64,000 nucleotides of DNA, taken from NCBI GenBank assembly GCA_021773795.1, contig JAJFJT010000032.1:53974-117973 (forward strand), written 5' to 3'. The notes under the pieces are model-generated. The model was not told the origin of the DNA. It saw nothing but the letters and a program-made list of their open reading frames with translations, and ran no database searches. The stretch's first letter is position 1. Each line of letters starts with the position of its first letter. Below, in pieces: positions 61,232 through 64,000 of this stretch. Made by a program: the position numbers and the translations under genes. Origin of the DNA: Gammaproteobacteria bacterium. GTDB taxonomy: Bacteria > Pseudomonadota > Gammaproteobacteria > HK1.

Positions 61232-62419
61232 CTATCCTGCCTCGGAGCTTTTGTCGGTAATGTGTGTAAACAAATCGTGTTGTCCCTGGCTGGTTTCACC
61301 CCACCCAAAGCCCTCAGCATAACGATGGGTTCGGTTTCGATCTGGGTAATTTGAAGATAAATGCTGCCAAGCCGCAGCCAAAGCATCGGGAGTACGCTCT
61401 TCCATCAGCACACCCGCTTCCGGAGCCCTGACCACCTCCGGAGAACCCCAAACCTTTGACGCTATGACCGGAGTTCCACAAGCGAGCGCTTCCAGCAACA
61501 CATTTGCCCAGCCTTCCCGGCTTGACGCAAGCACTAATGCATCTGCCGCGCCGTAGTATTCACGCAGTTCCATTGGCCGCATGGGAGGAACAAAACGGAC
61601 TCGATCCAGAATCCCCATTTCCCTTGCAAGCGTGTTCAAGCGACCTCTTTCAGGGCCATCTCCAACGATCACAACATCAACATCTGGCAGATGTTTTAGT
61701 GCTCGTATGACAATATCGTGCCCCTTGCGGGTGATGAGGTGGCCAACTGAAAGTAATGTTGGTCGCTTGAGCTTCAGCCTATCGCGCAAGGCCCCCCTGT
61801 CTTTTGGCGGCTGGAAAAGCTCCAGGTCAACACCGTTGCGTAACGGCACCACCTTTTTCTCAGGAACACCTAATTCCACCAGCACGCCCTTCAGGGCCTC
61901 ACATACAGTAATAAGACCGGCCGCCTTTTCTGCCGCCCAGCGGATCATTTTTCTTGGCAGTCGGAAACGGGGATACAAATTAAGGTCAGTTCCACGTGCC
62001 GTAATGGTGATTGGCCGGTTCAGCCATTTTCCCAACAATGCGGCGGCGACTCCATCCGGATAGAAAAAATGTGCGTCAATGAGATCAAAGTCATAGCCTT
62101 CCCGGCGCAGTTTTTTTAGAACAGGATAGGTGGCAATGGCAAGCAACAGCGGCGCGATGGTCAAGCCGAATTTTGGAATAACAAGATATTTTGGATGCCA
62201 TATATTGATCCCATGACGTTCTTCCACGGGTGGGACACGCGCAAAATCACTATAACGCCCAAAGACTCGATGGCGGAAAGGAAACCAAGGCACCGGTGCC
62301 ACCACGCAAGCCTCTATATTCCCCAATTCCAGCAGATGACGCAGGCGATTTTCGACAAAAATACAACTCGTTGACTGTACTGCATTTGGGTAGAGTGTGG
62401 TGAAAGTAAGAATCTTCAC
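61232..62419 (-). CDS. GT4-family glycosyltransferase, XrtA locus
   Basis: A 395-residue GT-B fold enzyme. PLRNGVDLELFQP, LLSVGHLITRKGHDIVI, VIVGDGPERGRL and the catalytic site SREGWANVLLEALACGTPVIAS are clear GT4 motifs. The start is GTG at 62419, overlapping the stop of the amidotransferase gene (GTGA). It is part of the operon amidotransferase, glycosyltransferase, O-ligase. Its sugar is unknown; mannose or galactose are common for this group. Confidence 0.92.
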   Translation of the reverse strand: MKILTFTTLYPNAVQSTSCIFVENRLRHLLELGNIEACVVAPVPWFPFRHRVFGRYSDFARVPPVEERHGINIWHPKYLVIPKFGLTIAPLLLAIATYPVLKKLRREGYDFDLIDAHFFYPDGVAAALLGKWLNRPITITARGTDLNLYPRFRLPRKMIRWAAEKAAGLITVCEALKGVLVELGVPEKKVVPLRNGVDLELFQPPKDRGALRDRLKLKRPTLLSVGHLITRKGHDIVIRALKHLPDVDVVIVGDGPERGRLNTLAREMGILDRVRFVPPMRPMELREYYGAADALVLASSREGWANVLLEALACGTPVIASKVWGSPEVVRAPEAGVLMEERTPDALAAAWQHLSSNYPDRNRTHRYAEGFGWGETSQGQHDLFTHITDKSSEAG

Positions 62420-64000
62420 GAGGCCACCATGTTTGCTGAAACATCTGCTGCTTCAGCGGAACCAGTCCCCTGCTGTCCGCGCAGAAAAGACTCGAACATC
62501 AGCAGACTCCAGAGTATCGCGCTATGGTCCCGAAGGCCGGATTGATGCTGGTCAAGAAACTGTTCTACCGTTTCTTCCTCGAACAACCCGGAGCCCGCCA
62601 GGGTTTCACCAGTCAAGGCATCGCGCACGTGCTCGCGCAAATCCTCCCGAAACCAGCGTGCGAGCGGTACTCCAAAGCCCATCTTTGGGCGATAAAGGAT
62701 GTTTTCCGGTAAGTGTTTCTCCAGCGCCTTCTTGAATACGTACTTTCCCTCACGTCCCTTGAGCTTCCAGGCTGCAGGCAGGCCGGAGATCCATTCCACC
62801 AGATGATGGTCCAGTAGCGGTACCCGCACCTCCAGTGAATGCGCCATGCTGGCCCGATCTACCTTGGTAAGAATATCGCCCGGCAAATAGGTCTTGAGAT
62901 CCAGATATTGAACCAGCGAAAGAGGATCATCCGTTGGCGCATTCTCTGCGTAGCCACGAAAGACTTCTATCCCGTCATACCCCTGGAGTTCCCGTAGAAG
63001 AGAAGGTGAGTAAAGTTGCTCGCGAAGATTTCGTGGCACGATGCCCACGCTATGCAAATAGCCCGCGACGCTATCCCGAGCAAAGCCTTGTAACGTGTAT
63101 TTCGCACGAAAGATTCGTGGTGCCCAATCCATTTTTGGATAAATCTCGCCCAGCGCACCAAATACCGGGCCACGAAACCATTGGGGTAGTAATCGACGCA
63201 TCCGCTCTTCATAGTTATGCCAACGATGACGCCGGTATCCCGCAAGGTTTTCATCGCCACCGTCGCCCGATAACGCAACGGTCACTTCACGACGCGCCAA
63301 CTCACACACCCGGTAAGTAGGCATCGCGGAGCTATCGGCATACGGCTCATCATAGAGACCCGCTAGCCGGTCCACCAAAGAGAAATCACCGGGTTCCACC
63401 TGCTGCACCCGATGATCGGTGTGATACTGCCCCGCCACCTGATCTGCAAAGGAGACCTCGTTGTATTTGGGATCTCCAAAAGAAATGGAGCAGGTATTTA
63501 CCGGCTTGGGATCGAGCCCTGCCATCATCGCGACAACTGCACTGGAATCGACGCCGCCGGAAAGAAAAGCACCCAAGGGAACCTCTGAAACCAGGCGTAC
63601 AGCGACCGCCTCGCGGAACTGCCTGAGTAATTCCTCTTGAGCCTCTGCAAAATCAGTTACACCTGTATCGGCAAAGGGAACATCCCAGTATTGACGCGGT
63701 GGTTTGAGTGCTTCACCGCGGGTTAATTTCAGAACATAACCAGCACTTAGCTTCCTGGCCTGCCGATAGATCGTCTTTGGCTCCGGGACATAGCCATAAG
63801 CAAAATAGTCCTCTACCGCCTGAGGGGCCAGCTCACGAGAGAAGCCCGGGTACTCCATAAGTGCCTTCAACTCGGAGCCGAAGATACAGTGACCATCCGG
63901 GAGCAACGCATAGTAAAGCGGCTTGATGCCCAGCCGATCGCGGGCAAGAAAGAGGGTCTGCTGGTTACGGTCCCAGATGGCAAAGGCGAACATGCCACGA
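62416..64000 (-). CDS. Amidotransferase 1, XrtA system-associated (5' end beyond right edge)
   Basis: An AsnB-type protein of the TIGR03108 kind, of which about 528 residues are in the window; the N-terminal glutaminase start (usually MCGI...) lies past base 64000. The first visible residues RGMFAFAIWD belong to the glutaminase domain. The synthetase domain has the pyrophosphate loop GAFLSGGVDSSAVVA, LSGDGGDENLAGY and RPKMGFGVPLARWF. XrtA loci carry this gene beside the O-ligase and glycosyltransferase, as here. It is thought to amidate a uronic acid or a related group, consistent with the uronate-forming enzymes in this locus. Confidence 0.93.
   Translation of the reverse strand, partial: RGMFAFAIWDRNQQTLFLARDRLGIKPLYYALLPDGHCIFGSELKALMEYPGFSRELAPQAVEDYFAYGYVPEPKTIYRQARKLSAGYVLKLTRGEALKPPRQYWDVPFADTGVTDFAEAQEELLRQFREAVAVRLVSEVPLGAFLSGGVDSSAVVAMMAGLDPKPVNTCSISFGDPKYNEVSFADQVAGQYHTDHRVQQVEPGDFSLVDRLAGLYDEPYADSSAMPTYRVCELARREVTVALSGDGGDENLAGYRRHRWHNYEERMRRLLPQWFRGPVFGALGEIYPKMDWAPRIFRAKYTLQGFARDSVAGYLHSVGIVPRNLREQLYSPSLLRELQGYDGIEVFRGYAENAPTDDPLSLVQYLDLKTYLPGDILTKVDRASMAHSLEVRVPLLDHHLVEWISGLPAAWKLKGREGKYVFKKALEKHLPENILYRPKMGFGVPLARWFREDLREHVRDALTGETLAGSGLFEEETVEQFLDQHQSGLRDHSAILWSLLMFESFLRGQQGTGSAEAADVSANMVAS

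Overview
The window looks like a chromosomal segment of a gammaproteobacterium that makes exopolysaccharide (EPS) and uses an exosortase A (XrtA)/PEP-CTERM protein-sorting system. The evidence is one PEP-CTERM protein with a sigma-54-type promoter, the TPR lipoprotein PrsT, and a long series of XrtA-associated EPS genes: FemAB-like, TIGR03087-type glycosyltransferase, acyl-CoA ligase, PLP decarboxylase, hydrolases 1 and 2, ACP, O-ligase and amidotransferase 1. The species cannot be fixed from sequence alone. The exosortase gene, prsK/prsR and the EPS export genes are not in the window.

Layout. 1-4.7 kb holds housekeeping genes: 5'-end of thrS, tRNA-Val, uvrB, a class I aminotransferase and tRNA-Asn. 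4.8-5.5 kb holds the PEP-CTERM gene with its own terminator and sigma-54-like promoter. 5.9-10.4 kb is a minus-strand operon for phosphonoacetaldehyde breakdown: a YkgJ-like Cys-cluster protein, phnX, a CoA-acylating aldehyde dehydrogenase and a zinc alcohol dehydrogenase. 10.5-19.7 kb holds a tandem PilZ protein, a membrane-anchored repeat protein, prsT, galE, a candidate Csr/Rsm-type small RNA, a RAYT transposase with REP palindromes, a fused ATP-sulfurylase/APS-kinase and a trypsin-like protease.

19.7-25 kb begins EPS precursor and assembly genes: a wecB-type epimerase, a family 2 glycosyltransferase, FemAB and an AlgD-like GDP-mannose dehydrogenase. 25-26.3 kb holds a nucleotidyltransferase pair and hicBA. 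26.3-26.8 kb is repeat-rich and contains the first of two broken copies of the start of a glycosyltransferase gene; the intact copy is at 32.3 kb. Between them lies a visibly AT-richer cassette: an alpha-barrel protein, a two-domain acetyltransferase and a heparinase-like lyase. 32.3-45.2 kb (plus strand) carries glycosyltransferases, a methyltransferase, a flippase, UDP-diacetamido-uronate enzymes, a beta-helix protein, acyl-CoA ligase, a second FemAB-like protein and a PLP decarboxylase. 45.2-64 kb (minus strand) carries the rest of the EPS locus.

The sugar chemistry is coherent. An AlgD-like dehydrogenase, a WbpB/WbpD fusion, WbpE and a 2-epimerase all point to uronic-acid or diacetamido-uronic-acid residues. 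A heparinase-type lyase and a beta-helix protein would fit processing of such a polymer. A second module at 50.5-57.7 kb is the most unusual part: two membrane alkaline-phosphatase-superfamily proteins, a LicC-like nucleotidyltransferase, a dedicated YidC paralogue and a TagB/TagF-like glycerophosphotransferase. It suggests phosphodiester-type decoration of the polymer, resembling teichoic acid or phosphocholine chemistry. This is inference from families and gene order.
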